DNA of 64,000 nt from Achromobacter xylosoxidans (lineage in GTDB: Bacteria; Pseudomonadota; Gammaproteobacteria; Burkholderiales; Burkholderiaceae_B): positions 5,146,001 through 5,210,000 of the forward strand of contig NZ_CP061008.1 in the NCBI RefSeq assembly GCF_014490035.1. Reading direction: 5' to 3'. Below, piece by piece: positions 46,169-55,698 of this stretch (positions within the stretch are counted from its first letter, which is position 1; each line of letters begins with the position of its first letter). The position numbers and the translations under genes were made by a program. The notes under the pieces are model-generated. The model worked only from the letters and a program-made list of their open reading frames with translations, made no database searches and was not told the DNA's origin.

Positions 46169-47137
46169 TTATTGCGCGGCGACGGCGCCGGAAGCCTTGA
46201 CGGCCTGGCCCCACTTCTCCTGCTCTTGCGCCATGAAGGCCGCGAAGGCCTGCGGCGTGCTGTTGACCACTTCTCCGCCCAAGCCTTCGATGCGCGCCTG
46301 CATCTCGGGTGTCGCCACGATCTTCGATACGTCCTGATAGATGCGTTGCGCTTGCGGCGCGGGCAGCGACGCCGGCGCAAGCAGGCCGAACCAGGTGGCG
46401 GCCTCGAAGCCCGGCATGCCCGCCTCGGCGAAGGTCGGCACGTCGCGCAGCGCCTGCACCCGCTTGCCGTTGGCCACCGCCAGCGCGCGCAGCTTGCCGG
46501 ATTCGATCAGCGGCAGGGCCGAGGTGATGGTGGCCAGCATCATCTGGACCTGGCCGCCGGCCAGGTCGGTGAAGGCCGGCGCGTCGCCGCGGTACGGCAC
46601 ATGCGTGACGGAGGAGTGCGTGGCGATCTTGAACAGCTCGCCGCTCAGATGCTGGGCCGTGCCGTTGCCGGGAGAGGCGAAGTTGACCGAAGCGCCATCC
46701 CGCTTGAGATAGGCCAGAAATTCCTGCAGATTCTTGGCGGGGATGGACGGATTGACCACCAGCACCAGCGGCACCTTGGTCACCAGCGTGATCGGCGCAA
46801 AGTCCTTGACCGGGTCGTAGTTGAGCTTGGCGTAGAGATGGCCGCTGATCGTGTGCGCCGATGTGGTCATGAACAGCGTGTAGCCGTCACCCTGCGCACG
46901 CGCCACCGCGCTGGCGCCGATCGTCGTGCCCGCGCCTGCGCGATTCTCGACGATGACGGTCTGCCCCCAGGACTGCGTGAGTTTTTCCGCCACCGCGCGC
47001 GCCACCACATCGGTGGCGCCGCCGGCCGGATAGGGCACGACCATGGTCACGGGTTTGGTCGGATAGGACGCGGCTTGTGCCGTGCCCGCAAACAGCGCCG
47101 CGGCACAAGCCAGGGCGCGCAGCCAATTGCATTGCAT
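46169..47137 (-). CDS. Bug/TctC-family tripartite tricarboxylate receptor protein
   Basis: Intact periplasmic receptor, 322 aa, signal peptide cleaved near AQAAS (residue 23), then YPTKPVTMVVPYPAGGATDVVAR, IVENRAGAGTTIGAS, VPLVLVVNPS and VTHVPYRGDAPAFTDL. It is divergent from the aldehyde dehydrogenase operon across 170 bases that contain an inverted-repeat operator candidate, so it is likely coregulated with those catabolic genes. No TctAB partner is present. Confidence 0.92.
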   Translation of the reverse strand: MQCNWLRALACAAALFAGTAQAASYPTKPVTMVVPYPAGGATDVVARAVAEKLTQSWGQTVIVENRAGAGTTIGASAVARAQGDGYTLFMTTSAHTISGHLYAKLNYDPVKDFAPITLVTKVPLVLVVNPSIPAKNLQEFLAYLKRDGASVNFASPGNGTAQHLSGELFKIATHSSVTHVPYRGDAPAFTDLAGGQVQMMLATITSALPLIESGKLRALAVANGKRVQALRDVPTFAEAGMPGFEAATWFGLLAPASLPAPQAQRIYQDVSKIVATPEMQARIEGLGGEVVNSTPQAFAAFMAQEQEKWGQAVKASGAVAAQ

Positions 47138-47184
47138 TGTGATGTCTCCTCTTGTCCTTCGATTGACGTGCGGTATATTTTTAT

Positions 47185-47203
47185 CGTTCCTCTAGACAGA
47201 ACG
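47185..47203. promoter_or_regulatory. Candidate operator, CGTTC-N9-GAACG
   Basis: A 19-base inverted repeat CGTTC-N9-GAACG lies in the AT-rich divergent region between the Bug receptor and aldehyde dehydrogenase genes. Spaced GTTC/GAAC half-sites are of the sort used by IclR-family proteins, and an IclR gene ends the dehydrogenase operon. Confidence 0.5.
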
Positions 47204-47309
47204 TTTATTCTATTTTATATTTTTTCGGCCAGAGCATGTCAACGAATAAATGCTCGTCCGACGCCACGGCCCCATTCGCGGCGTGCCATCAAGAGAGGAA
47301 CAGAACTTC

Positions 47310-48764
47310 ATGTCCGATACCCCGGAAACCCTGAAATCCATGCTGATCGGCGGGGAGTGGGCTACGCAAAGCGACCATGCTTTCGAGTCCATCAACCCCG
47401 CCACCGGCGCACGCAACTACTTCATCAGCGCCGCATCCGACGCGCAGGTCGACCAGGCTGTGGATGCGGCCTGGCAAGCCCAGCGGCGCGCGGCTTGGCG
47501 CGACATGCTGCCTCACCAGCGCGCGGCGATCCTGCGACGCATTGCCGACGGCATGGACGCCAACGCACCCTTGCTGGCGCGCCTGCAGATGATCGAGAAC
47601 GGCAAGGTCTGGGCGGAATGCAAGGCCCAGGTCGCCAGCGCCGCGGCCACCTTCCGCTACTACGCGGGCGTCTGCGAAACGCTGGAAGCCGAAGTCACGC
47701 CGCCGCGCGGCAACTATCTGTCGATGACGCAATACGATCCGTATGGCGTGGTGGTGGCGATCACGCCCTGGAATTCACCGCTTACGATGGAAGCGCAAAA
47801 GATCGCGCCTGCCCTGGCCGCCGGCAACGCCGTCATCCTCAAGCCGTCCGAGGTCACCTCGTCGCCGGCGCTGGAACTGGGCCGCATCGCGCTGGAGGCC
47901 GGCCTGCCGCCGGGCATCCTCAACGTACTGACGGGCCTGGGTTCGACCGTGGGCCGCCGCCTGGTCGAACACCCCGGCGTGCGCATGGTGTCGTTCACCG
48001 GCGGCACCGCCAGCGGCCGCGCCATCGCCCATGCCGCCGCCGAGAAGCTGATGCCGGTAGCGTTGGAACTCGGCGGCAAATCGCCGCACATCGTGTTCGC
48101 GGACGCGGATCAGGACGCGGCGATAGACGGCGTCATCGGCGGCATCTTCGAAGGCAGCGGGCAGTCTTGCGTGGCGGGCTCGCGGCTCTACGTCCAGCGC
48201 AGCATCGCCGAGTCCTTCATCGCGAAGCTGGTCGCCCGCGCCAGCGCGCTCAAGGTTGACCTGCCCGACGCGGAAGGCGCGCAGATGGGACCGATCGCAT
48301 CGTTCGGCCATCGCGGCAGGATCGAGGCCATGGTGGACTCTGCCCGCCGCGCAGGCGCCCAGGTGCTGCTGGGCGGACAACGCCCCGACGACGCCGGGCT
48401 GCAGACGGGCGCGTTTTATCTTCCTACCGTGCTGGCGGGATTGGCGCGTGACGCGCATGTGGTGCGCGAGGAGATCTTCGGGCCGGTGCTATGCGCGCTG
48501 ACGTTCGAGGACGAAGACGACCTGGTCGATCAGGCCAACGACAGCGCCTACGGCCTGGCCTCCGGCATCTGGACCGCGGACTACCGCCGCGCCTGGCGCA
48601 TCGCCAAGCGCCTGGAGGCGGGCAGCGTGTGGATCAACACCTACAAGCAGCTTTCGATTTCGACCCCGTTCGGCGGCTTCAAGCAAAGCGGCATCGGCCG
48701 TGAAAAAGGCGTGAGCGGCCTACGGCTGTACCAGCAATCCAAGGGCATCTACTTCGGCATGTAG
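47310..48764 (+). CDS. NAD(P)-dependent aldehyde dehydrogenase
   Basis: A 484-aa ALDH-superfamily enzyme oxidising an aldehyde to its acid. Catalytic residues are Asn155 (TPWNSPL), Glu253 (LELGGKSP) and Cys287 (GQSCVAGS), with FTGGTASGR binding the cofactor. I chose the ATG at 47310-47312 with AGAGGA upstream rather than 47250. Downstream genes (3-hydroxyacid dehydrogenase, IclR) and the divergent receptor suggest a catabolic operon for a small organic acid or alcohol. Confidence 0.92.
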   Translation: MSDTPETLKSMLIGGEWATQSDHAFESINPATGARNYFISAASDAQVDQAVDAAWQAQRRAAWRDMLPHQRAAILRRIADGMDANAPLLARLQMIENGKVWAECKAQVASAAATFRYYAGVCETLEAEVTPPRGNYLSMTQYDPYGVVVAITPWNSPLTMEAQKIAPALAAGNAVILKPSEVTSSPALELGRIALEAGLPPGILNVLTGLGSTVGRRLVEHPGVRMVSFTGGTASGRAIAHAAAEKLMPVALELGGKSPHIVFADADQDAAIDGVIGGIFEGSGQSCVAGSRLYVQRSIAESFIAKLVARASALKVDLPDAEGAQMGPIASFGHRGRIEAMVDSARRAGAQVLLGGQRPDDAGLQTGAFYLPTVLAGLARDAHVVREEIFGPVLCALTFEDEDDLVDQANDSAYGLASGIWTADYRRAWRIAKRLEAGSVWINTYKQLSISTPFGGFKQSGIGREKGVSGLRLYQQSKGIYFGM

Positions 48765-48793
48765 CCACAGCCGCCCCTTTCCCTCATCGAACC

Positions 48794-48811
48794 GGGCCGC
48801 GCCAGCGGCCC
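48794..48811 (+). terminator. Intercistronic hairpin after the aldehyde dehydrogenase
   Basis: GGGCCGC pairs with GCGGCCC around GCCA (48794-48811), followed by a C-rich then TTCTTC stretch. It may partly terminate or stabilise the upstream message. Confidence 0.4.
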
Positions 48812-48841
48812 CCCCTGCTTCTTCTATCGGAGACTTTCCAA

Positions 48842-49738
48842 ATGGCTGAATTTCAACGTGCCGGCTTCATTGGCCTGGGCGTCATGGGCGAACCCATCTG
48901 CCGCAACCTGGCCGTCAAATGCGGACTGCCGGTGCTGGGCTGCGACAACGATCCTGCCCCCCTGCGCCGCCTGGCCTCCCATGGCGTGACCGAGGCGAGC
49001 GCCGCGCAGATCATGCACGATTGCGACGTGGTGTTTCTGTCGCTGCCGTCCGGCGAAGTCGTGGCGCAGTTGGCGCGTGCCGCAGGCGGACTGCTGGCCG
49101 GCGCGCGCGCGGGCCAGTTCATCGTCGATCTGAGCACGTCGCCGGTCGATGTAACGCGCGAACTGGCGGCGGAGTTCGCGACCAAGGGCGCGACCTTCAT
49201 TGACGCCCCCGTCGCCCGCACGCGCGCGGCAGCGGAAGCCGGCACGCTCTCGGTCATGATCGGCGGCGACGCCGCAGCCTTCGCCCTAGTCAAGCCGCTG
49301 GTCTCGACCTTCGCCAACGAAATCACGCACTGCGGTCCGGTCGGCAGCGGCCAGGTCGTGAAGATCCTGAACAACATGGTGCTGTTCGAGACCGTGGTGG
49401 CCCTGTCCGAAGCCCGCGCCATCGCGCGCCGTTCGGGCGTCGATCCACGGGTCCTGCTGGAGACTTTCACGCGTGGATCGGCCGATAGCTTCGCGTTGCG
49501 CAACCACGGCTTAAAGGCTATTCTGCCCGCAGACTTTCCCGAAAAAGCCTTCCCCGTGGACTATGCCCGCAAGGATTTGCGCTATGCGTTGGCGCTGGCC
49601 GATCAAACCGGCATACGGGCGCTAGGCGCGCGCAACGTGGACCATTGGTTCGACACCGCGCTCGCCCAGGGACACGGCAACCGCTATTTTCCGATCATCA
49701 GCCAGGTCATCGATGCGGAGTCGGGAACCACCTCCTAA
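48842..49738 (+). CDS. 3-hydroxyisobutyrate dehydrogenase-family oxidoreductase
   Basis: A 298-aa beta-hydroxyacid dehydrogenase. The Rossmann loop is GFIGLGVMGEP (residues 8-18), the catalytic lysine Lys174 lies in GSGQVVKILNN. The substrate-binding motif, usually DAPVSGG, reads DAPVARTRAAAEAG, a variant seen in less-characterised members, so the substrate may differ from 3-hydroxyisobutyrate or tartronate semialdehyde. ATG follows GGAG. Second gene of the aldehyde dehydrogenase group. Confidence 0.88.
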   Translation: MAEFQRAGFIGLGVMGEPICRNLAVKCGLPVLGCDNDPAPLRRLASHGVTEASAAQIMHDCDVVFLSLPSGEVVAQLARAAGGLLAGARAGQFIVDLSTSPVDVTRELAAEFATKGATFIDAPVARTRAAAEAGTLSVMIGGDAAAFALVKPLVSTFANEITHCGPVGSGQVVKILNNMVLFETVVALSEARAIARRSGVDPRVLLETFTRGSADSFALRNHGLKAILPADFPEKAFPVDYARKDLRYALALADQTGIRALGARNVDHWFDTALAQGHGNRYFPIISQVIDAESGTTS

Positions 49739-49756
49739 TCACTCCCCTGCCATCCA

Positions 49757-50473
49757 ATGAGTCGTACCCCTACTCAGGACAATTCCACCGACGGCGTCGC
49801 CGCCGTCGAACGCGCCCTGACCATCGTCGGGGCCATCGCGCAACGCACCGATCCGATCACGCTTGCCGACCTTTCCCGGGCCACGGGCTTCTACAAGAGC
49901 ACGCTCTTGCGGCTCATTGCCTCGCTTGAGAAAGCAGCCTTGGTCGTGCGCCGCGCCGATGGCCGCTATGCCCTGGGTCCGTACGCGCATCATCTCGGCC
50001 GCGCCTATGAGGCCACCTACCGCCTGACCGAGACCATCCTGCCGCTGCTGCAAGCGCTGGTGGACAAAGGCACCGAGAGCGCCTCGTTCCACGCCTACCA
50101 CGATGCGCAATCCCGCGTCTGCCTGTTGCGGGTGGATTCGCATCACTCCACGCTAGACCGCATACGCGTGGGAGACCTGCTGCCGCTGAACAAAGGCGCG
50201 GCGGGCCGGCTGATCACGGCCTACCTGGTCGACCAGCAGGCGCCCGCGCAGGCCGGCCTCGTGCTGACGTCCATGGGCGAACGCGACCCCAATTGCGCGG
50301 CCGTGGCCAGTCCGGTGTTCGGCCCCGATGGCGACATCTGCGGAGCCATATCGCTGTCCGGTCCGAAGGAGCGCTTCTCACCCGCGGCCATCAAGAAAAT
50401 GTCCAAATTGGCGCAAGAAGCCGCGGCATCCGCCACGCAATCCCTGGGCGGGCGCTGGCCGACCGGCAGATAG
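49757..50473 (+). CDS. IclR-family transcriptional regulator
   Basis: A 238-aa regulator: winged HTH in about 12-70 (ITLADLSRATGFYKSTLLRLIASLEKA) and an IclR effector domain from about 80 (VDKGTESASFHAYHD, PLNKGAAGRLITAYL, SPVFGPDGDICGAISLSGP). It begins 18 bases after the dehydrogenase stop and very probably controls the upstream genes and the divergent Bug receptor. Confidence 0.92.
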   Translation: MSRTPTQDNSTDGVAAVERALTIVGAIAQRTDPITLADLSRATGFYKSTLLRLIASLEKAALVVRRADGRYALGPYAHHLGRAYEATYRLTETILPLLQALVDKGTESASFHAYHDAQSRVCLLRVDSHHSTLDRIRVGDLLPLNKGAAGRLITAYLVDQQAPAQAGLVLTSMGERDPNCAAVASPVFGPDGDICGAISLSGPKERFSPAAIKKMSKLAQEAAASATQSLGGRWPTGR

Positions 50474-50516
50474 CCGCCTGCATGCATCCCGGCCTTCCGG
50501 GACAAAAGGACTAGCG

Positions 50517-52661
50517 ATGCGCAACAGACGCAATTTTCTGCGCGCTAGCGCGACACTCGCCGGCGCGGCCAGCGCCCTGGCGCTGCTGCCCGCCTCCATC
50601 CGCCGCGCGCTCGCGATCCCCGCGGCGCGGCGCACGGGCACGATCCGCGACGTCGAGCACATCGTCATCTTCATGCAGGAAAACCGTGCGTTCGATCACT
50701 ACTTCGGCGCGCTGGCCGGCGTGCGCGGGTTTGGCGACCGATTCCCCATCCCCGTGCCGGACAGCCCCGCTGCGCGCCATCGCACCGTCTGGGCGCAATA
50801 CAACGACAAACCCGATGAAGGCGCGCCGCGCACGGTGCTGCCCTTCCATCTGGATACGCGCGAGGCCTTCGAGACCCTGCGCGTGGCCAGCACGCCGCAC
50901 ACCTGGTCCAACGCCCAGGACGCCTGGGACGCCGGCCGCATGGGCAACTGGCCGGCCGCCAAGAAGAACCATTCGATGGCGTACTTCACGGACGAGGACA
51001 TGCCGTTCCAGTACGCCATGGCGCGCGCCTTCACGGTCTGCGACGCCTATCACTGCTCGTTCACCGGCGGCACCAATACCAACCGGCTGTTCGTCTGGAC
51101 CGGCACCAACGACGGCCTGGGCCAAGGCAACGGCCCGGCGCTGGGCAATACCTACAACAAGCTCAAGGGTGGCGATCCGGCGCGCGCCTACACCTGGACG
51201 ACCTATCCCGAACGCCTGGAGGCGGCCGGCGTCAGCTGGCGCATCTACCAGAACATGGCGGACAACTACTCCTTGAATCCCACCGCCGGGTTCAAGGCCT
51301 ATCGCGACGCCTATCACGGCGTGCCGGGATCGGCCGCCGCGTTGAAGGACAAGGCGCTGACCACCCGCGACCTGGATCTGCTGCGCCAGGACGTGCTGGA
51401 CGGCACGCTGCCGCAGGTCTCGTGGATCTGCGCCACCAAGGCCGGCTCGGAGCATCCCAGCCCGTCCAGCCCGGCGCAAGGCGCCGACTACACGGCCCGG
51501 GTGCTGGATGCGTTGACGGCCAACCCCGAGGTCTGGAGCAAGACCGTCCTGCTGCTGATGTTCGACGAAAACGATGGTTTCTTCGATCACATGCCGCCGC
51601 CCGCACCACCCTCGCGCGAGGCCTCGGGCGCGTCGGCCGGGGCGTCCACCGTGGACACGCGCGGCGAGTATCACGAGATCGTCGCCGGCGCGGAGAAAGA
51701 CGACACGCCGGCGCATCTGCACGGCGTCTACGGCCTGGGTCCGCGCGTGCCCATGTATGTGCTGTCGCCCTGGACCAAGGGCGGCTGGGTCAATTCGCAG
51801 GTGTTCGACCACACGTCCGTGCTGCGCTTCGTCGAGCAGCGCTTCGGCGTGGCCGAGCCCAATATCTCGCCGTGGCGGCGCGCGGTCTGCGGCGACCTGA
51901 CCTCGATCTTCGACTTCGCCGCGCCGGACGGTGCGGACCTGCTCAGCGGCTTTCCGGCCACCGCCGAACGCGCCGAGCAGGCTTCGGCGCTGCCCGGCAC
52001 GGTCACGCCCCCTGCGCCACTGCAGCCCGGACTGGCGCGGCAGCAGGCCGGCATGCGCCCCTCGCGCGCCCTGCCCTATGCGCTGCAGGTCCACGCGCGC
52101 GCGGACGCTGAAAGCGTCACGCTACGCTTCGAGAACAGCGGCGCGGCGGGCGCCGTGCTGCACGTCTACGACCGGCTACATCTGGAACGCGGCCCGCGCC
52201 GCTACACCGTGGAAGCCGGCAAGCATCTGGAGGACGCGTGGCAGACCGCCGCTGACGACGGCCGTTACGATCTCTGGGTACTGGGCCCCAACGGTTTCCA
52301 TCGCCATTGCACCGGCCGCGCCGGCCTGCCCTCGCTGGAAGTATCGGCCGCCTATCAGGGACCCGGCGCATCGCTGCAACTGACGCTGCGCAACCCTACC
52401 CCGCAGGCGCGCACGTTCCGGGTCGAAGCCAACGCCTATGGCTACCCCCAGGAAGGCGGCGCCACGCTCGCTCCCGGCGCGACGGTCAGCCTGTCCTGGG
52501 ACATGGCCCGCAGCGCCGGCTGGTATGACCTGACCGTGCGCGACAGCTGCGACCCGGCCTACACACGCCGCCTGGCCGGCCGCATCGAAACTGGCGCGCC
52601 CTCCACTTCCGACCCCGCAATGGGGCGGGAGCTGATACTGCAATGGACACCCCTGGCATGA
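50517..52661 (+). CDS. plcN: Phospholipase C, phosphocholine type (PlcN-like)
   Basis: A 714-aa exported phospholipase that hydrolyses phosphatidylcholine or similar lipids. The Tat signal is NRRNFLRASA (residues 3-12) with a hydrophobic core. The phosphoesterase domain (PF04185 type) has the metal/nucleophile motif MQENRAFDHYFG (about 53-64), SFTGGTNTNR and FDENDGFFDH. Two C-terminal repeats of about 85 residues (DUF756 type) start near 530 and 620. ATG 50517 follows AAAGGA. It overlaps the ASCH gene. Confidence 0.93.
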   Translation: MRNRRNFLRASATLAGAASALALLPASIRRALAIPAARRTGTIRDVEHIVIFMQENRAFDHYFGALAGVRGFGDRFPIPVPDSPAARHRTVWAQYNDKPDEGAPRTVLPFHLDTREAFETLRVASTPHTWSNAQDAWDAGRMGNWPAAKKNHSMAYFTDEDMPFQYAMARAFTVCDAYHCSFTGGTNTNRLFVWTGTNDGLGQGNGPALGNTYNKLKGGDPARAYTWTTYPERLEAAGVSWRIYQNMADNYSLNPTAGFKAYRDAYHGVPGSAAALKDKALTTRDLDLLRQDVLDGTLPQVSWICATKAGSEHPSPSSPAQGADYTARVLDALTANPEVWSKTVLLLMFDENDGFFDHMPPPAPPSREASGASAGASTVDTRGEYHEIVAGAEKDDTPAHLHGVYGLGPRVPMYVLSPWTKGGWVNSQVFDHTSVLRFVEQRFGVAEPNISPWRRAVCGDLTSIFDFAAPDGADLLSGFPATAERAEQASALPGTVTPPAPLQPGLARQQAGMRPSRALPYALQVHARADAESVTLRFENSGAAGAVLHVYDRLHLERGPRRYTVEAGKHLEDAWQTAADDGRYDLWVLGPNGFHRHCTGRAGLPSLEVSAAYQGPGASLQLTLRNPTPQARTFRVEANAYGYPQEGGATLAPGATVSLSWDMARSAGWYDLTVRDSCDPAYTRRLAGRIETGAPSTSDPAMGRELILQWTPLA

Positions 52662-53056
52662 AACCACCCGCCCCCTATGAAGACGCCGTGACCTTCCAGT
52701 TCGGCGACTCGCCCGAGCTGGCCGATGAGCTGCTCGCCTTGGTGCTGGCCGGCACGAAGACCGCCACCTGCGGCGCGTTGCGCGACTTCAATGAACAGGA
52801 ACCCGTGCCCGAGGCCGGCCGGCGCGACGTGGTACTGGACGGCTCGGGCCGCCCGGCTTGCGTCATCGAGACCATCAGCGTGCTGATCCAGCGCTTCGAC
52901 CAGGTGGACGAAGCGTTCGCGCTCGCCGAAGGCGAAGGGCCGTACGAGACCTGGCGCGAAGGGCACATCGCCTATTTCGACCGCAACGGCGGCTATGCGC
53001 CGGACATGATGCTGGCGTGCGAACGCTTCCGGGTGGTCGAAGTCTTCGAACGATAA
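52658..53056 (+). CDS. ASCH-domain protein
   Basis: A 132-aa protein of the ASCH superfamily (RNA-binding/PUA-like fold; E. coli YqfB of this group hydrolyses N4-acetylcytidine). It has FGDSPELADELLALVLAGTKTATCGAL, the family's GxKxxT-type motif, and GEGPYETWREGHIAYF near the C-terminus. I prefer the ATG overlapping the phospholipase stop (ATGA) at 52658; an ATG at 52643 would add five residues. Function here is unknown. Confidence 0.8.
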   Translation: MKPPAPYEDAVTFQFGDSPELADELLALVLAGTKTATCGALRDFNEQEPVPEAGRRDVVLDGSGRPACVIETISVLIQRFDQVDEAFALAEGEGPYETWREGHIAYFDRNGGYAPDMMLACERFRVVEVFER

Positions 53057-53085
53057 AAAAGCCGGACGCCTTACGGCGTCCGGCT
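53055..53085 (-). terminator. Terminator of the second liv operon (also after the ASCH gene)
   Basis: AGCCGGACGCC pairs with GGCGTCCGGCT around TTAC. On the minus strand the stem is followed by six T residues (A-run 53055-53060), about 20 bases after the livF stop at 53106. The plus-strand side has only CTTC, so it works mainly for the minus strand. Confidence 0.85.
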
Positions 53086-53105
53086 CTTCATGCGCTCGGG
53101 ACCGG

Positions 53106-53858
53106 TCAGCTTTGCTCGCCGCCCTTGCCCAGGCCCAGATAGCTTTCGATGACCTTCGGGTCGCCAGCCAGCTCGCGCGCCGGGCCGTGCAGGATGACTT
53201 CGCCGGTTTCCAGCACGTAGCCGTAGTCGGCCACTTGCAGCGCTGCGCGCGCGTTCTGCTCCACCAGCAGGATCGCCACGCCGGTCTCGCGCAGGCGCGC
53301 GATGATGTGGAAGATCTCGCGCACGATGCGCGGCGCCAGGCCCAGGCTGGGCTCGTCGAGCATCAGCAGGTTGGGCTTGGCCATCAACGCGCGGCCGACG
53401 GCCAGCATCTGGCGTTCGCCGCCCGACAAGGTGCCGGCCTGCTGGGCGCGGCGTTCGCGCAACCGCGGGAACAGGTCGAAGACTTCGTTCAGCGTGTCGC
53501 GCCAGCCGCTTTCGCGGGCGCGGTAGCGGCGGAAGCCGCCCAGCAGCAGGTTGTCTTCCACCGACATGGTGCCGAACAGTTCGCGGCGCTCCGGCACCAG
53601 CGACATGCCGGCCGCGACGCGGCGCTCGACCTGCCAGCCCGATACGTCGGTGCCGGCGTACTGTACGGTGCCGGCCGCGTGGCCGGTCTGCGGCAACGAG
53701 CCCATCATGGCGTTCAGCATGGTGGATTTGCCGGCGCCGTTGGCGCCGATCACCGTGACGATGCTGCCGGCGGGCACGGTGAGCGAAGCGCCCACCAGCG
53801 CGCCCACCTTGCCGTAGCGGGCCGACAGGTTGCTGACTTCAAGTACGGGAGCGCTCAT
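53106..53858 (-). CDS. livF: Liv-type ABC transporter ATPase (LivF), second system
   Basis: A 250-aa ATPase with an intact Walker [10 protein letters not shown], signature [14 protein letters not shown], Walker [12 protein letters not shown] and switch [12 protein letters not shown] 53856-53858 overlaps the stop of the upstream fusion gene as TGATG; a GTG one codon earlier is possible. It is the last gene of the livK-livH-livMG-livF operon and serves as the internal reference for a normal LivF, against the Arg variant at 38528. Confidence 0.93.
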   Translation of the reverse strand: MSAPVLEVSNLSARYGKVGALVGASLTVPAGSIVTVIGANGAGKSTMLNAMMGSLPQTGHAAGTVQYAGTDVSGWQVERRVAAGMSLVPERRELFGTMSVEDNLLLGGFRRYRARESGWRDTLNEVFDLFPRLRERRAQQAGTLSGGERQMLAVGRALMAKPNLLMLDEPSLGLAPRIVREIFHIIARLRETGVAILLVEQNARAALQVADYGYVLETGEVILHGPARELAGDPKVIESYLGLGKGGEQS

Positions 53859-55693
53859 CACACGCCTCCTGCCGACACGGGCTTGGCCTGGTCCGCTTCG
53901 GGCAGGTCGTCATCGATGCCGCCCAGGTAGGCTTCCAGCACCGCCGGGTTCTTTTGCACGTCGGCCGGCACGCCTTCCGCCAGCTTGGTGCCGAAATCCA
54001 TCACCACGAGGTGGTTGGTCAGACGCATCACAAAATCCATATCGTGTTCGACGAGCAGAATGCTCATGCCCTCGGCGCGCAACTGCTCCAGCACGCGCGC
54101 CAGGTCCTGCTTTTCCTTGTAGCGCAAGCCGGCGGCGGGTTCGTCCAGCAGCAGCAGCACCGGATCGGCGGCCAGGGCGCGCGCGATTTCCAGGATGCGT
54201 TGCTGGCCCAGCGCCAGGTTGCCGGCTTGCTCGTACAGGTACTCGCCCAGGCCGACGCGCTTGATCTGTTCGGCGGCCTCGTGCAGCAACTGCGCCTCGC
54301 GGGCGCGGTCCGAATGCAGGGCGCCGGCCAGCACGCCGACGTCGGAGCGCAGGTGCGCGCCCAGCGCCACGTTCTCCAGCACGGTCATGCCGGGCAGCAG
54401 TTGCACGTGCTGGAAGGTGCGGCCCACGCCCAGCTTGGCGATATCGCGCGCCGAACGGCTGTCGATGCGCTGGCCCATGAACGTGACCTTGCCGCGCGTC
54501 ACCGGCAGCACGCCGCTGATCAGATTGAAGGTCGTGCTCTTGCCGGCGCCGTTCGGGCCGATCAGGCCCATGATCTCGCCGGACGCAACCTTGAAGGAAA
54601 TATCGTTGACGGCGACCAGCCCGCCGAATTCCTTGCGGATGGCGTCGACTTCGAGCACCACCTGGCCGGCTTGCGGACGCACGCGCGTCGGCAGGGCCGG
54701 CGCAGACGCGGGCGGCGCCAGATTGCGGCGCGAGCTATCGGCGCCGGTAATGCTGTCCCACCAGCCCGCCAGAATCGGCCACAGGCCGTTGCGAGCGTAT
54801 TGCAGCATCAGGATCAGCAGCACGCCGAAGACGATCATCTCGAAGTTGGCGTTGGTATCCAGCAGCTTGGGCAGCAGGTTCTGCAACTGGTCCTTCAGCA
54901 CCAGGATGACGCTGGAGCCCAGCAAGGCGCCCCAGACGTAGCCGGCGCCGCCGACCACCGCCATGAACAGGTACTCGATGCCGTAGTTGATGCCGAAGGG
55001 GCTGGGACTGACGGCGCGCTGCATGTGCGCGTAGAGCCAGCCGGACACGCAGGCCAGCAATGCCGCCCAGACGAAGATCACGACCTTGTAGGCGGCGGTG
55101 TTCACGCCCATCGATTCCGCCATGCCGGCGCCGCTCTTGAGGGCGCGGATGGCGCGGCCGGGACGCGAGTTCAGCAGGTTGCGGGTGGCCCACAACGCCA
55201 GCAGCACGAACACCCAGATCAGGTAATAGATGTGGCGGCCGCTGGCCAGCGACATGCCGAAGATGCTGATGGGCTCGATGCCGGCGATGCCGTCATGCTT
55301 GCCCAGCCAGTCGATGTTGCCGAACAGGAAGTACAGCGACAGGCCCCAGGCAATGGTGCCCAGCGGCAGGTAGTGGCCCGAGAGGCGCAGAGTGATGGCG
55401 CCCAGCAGGTAGGCGACGACGGCCGTCAGGATCAGCCCGGCCGGCAGCGCCAGCCAGGGCGAGACATCGTATTGCGTGGTCAGGTAGGCGGTGGTGTAGG
55501 CGCCCAGGCCCACGAACGCCGCCTGGCCAAACGAGGTCAGGCCGCCCACGCCGGTCAAGAGCACCAGGCCCAGCACCACCAGGCTGGCCAGCCCGATGTA
55601 ATTGAGTTGCGTCACCCAGAATTCGGGCGTGACCGACAACATCGGCAGGCCCGCCAGGACGACGAGGAAGAGGACGAGCAAAATGCGGTTCAT
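53858..55693 (-). CDS. LivM-LivG fusion: ABC permease and ATPase in one chain
   Basis: A 611-aa protein with a LivM-type permease (residues 1-320; [47 protein letters not shown]) joined by a linker (about 325-355, Ala/Pro-rich) to a LivG-type ATPase (from about 360; Walker [10 protein letters not shown], signature [15 protein letters not shown], Walker [12 protein letters not shown]). I begin at ATG 55691-55693 (MNRILLVLF); the open frame runs on over livH only as a shadow. Such fused permease-ATPase proteins occur in betaproteobacteria. Confidence 0.93.
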   Translation of the reverse strand: MNRILLVLFLVVLAGLPMLSVTPEFWVTQLNYIGLASLVVLGLVLLTGVGGLTSFGQAAFVGLGAYTTAYLTTQYDVSPWLALPAGLILTAVVAYLLGAITLRLSGHYLPLGTIAWGLSLYFLFGNIDWLGKHDGIAGIEPISIFGMSLASGRHIYYLIWVFVLLALWATRNLLNSRPGRAIRALKSGAGMAESMGVNTAAYKVVIFVWAALLACVSGWLYAHMQRAVSPSPFGINYGIEYLFMAVVGGAGYVWGALLGSSVILVLKDQLQNLLPKLLDTNANFEMIVFGVLLILMLQYARNGLWPILAGWWDSITGADSSRRNLAPPASAPALPTRVRPQAGQVVLEVDAIRKEFGGLVAVNDISFKVASGEIMGLIGPNGAGKSTTFNLISGVLPVTRGKVTFMGQRIDSRSARDIAKLGVGRTFQHVQLLPGMTVLENVALGAHLRSDVGVLAGALHSDRAREAQLLHEAAEQIKRVGLGEYLYEQAGNLALGQQRILEIARALAADPVLLLLDEPAAGLRYKEKQDLARVLEQLRAEGMSILLVEHDMDFVMRLTNHLVVMDFGTKLAEGVPADVQKNPAVLEAYLGGIDDDLPEADQAKPVSAGGV

Positions 55694-55698
55694 GACGT

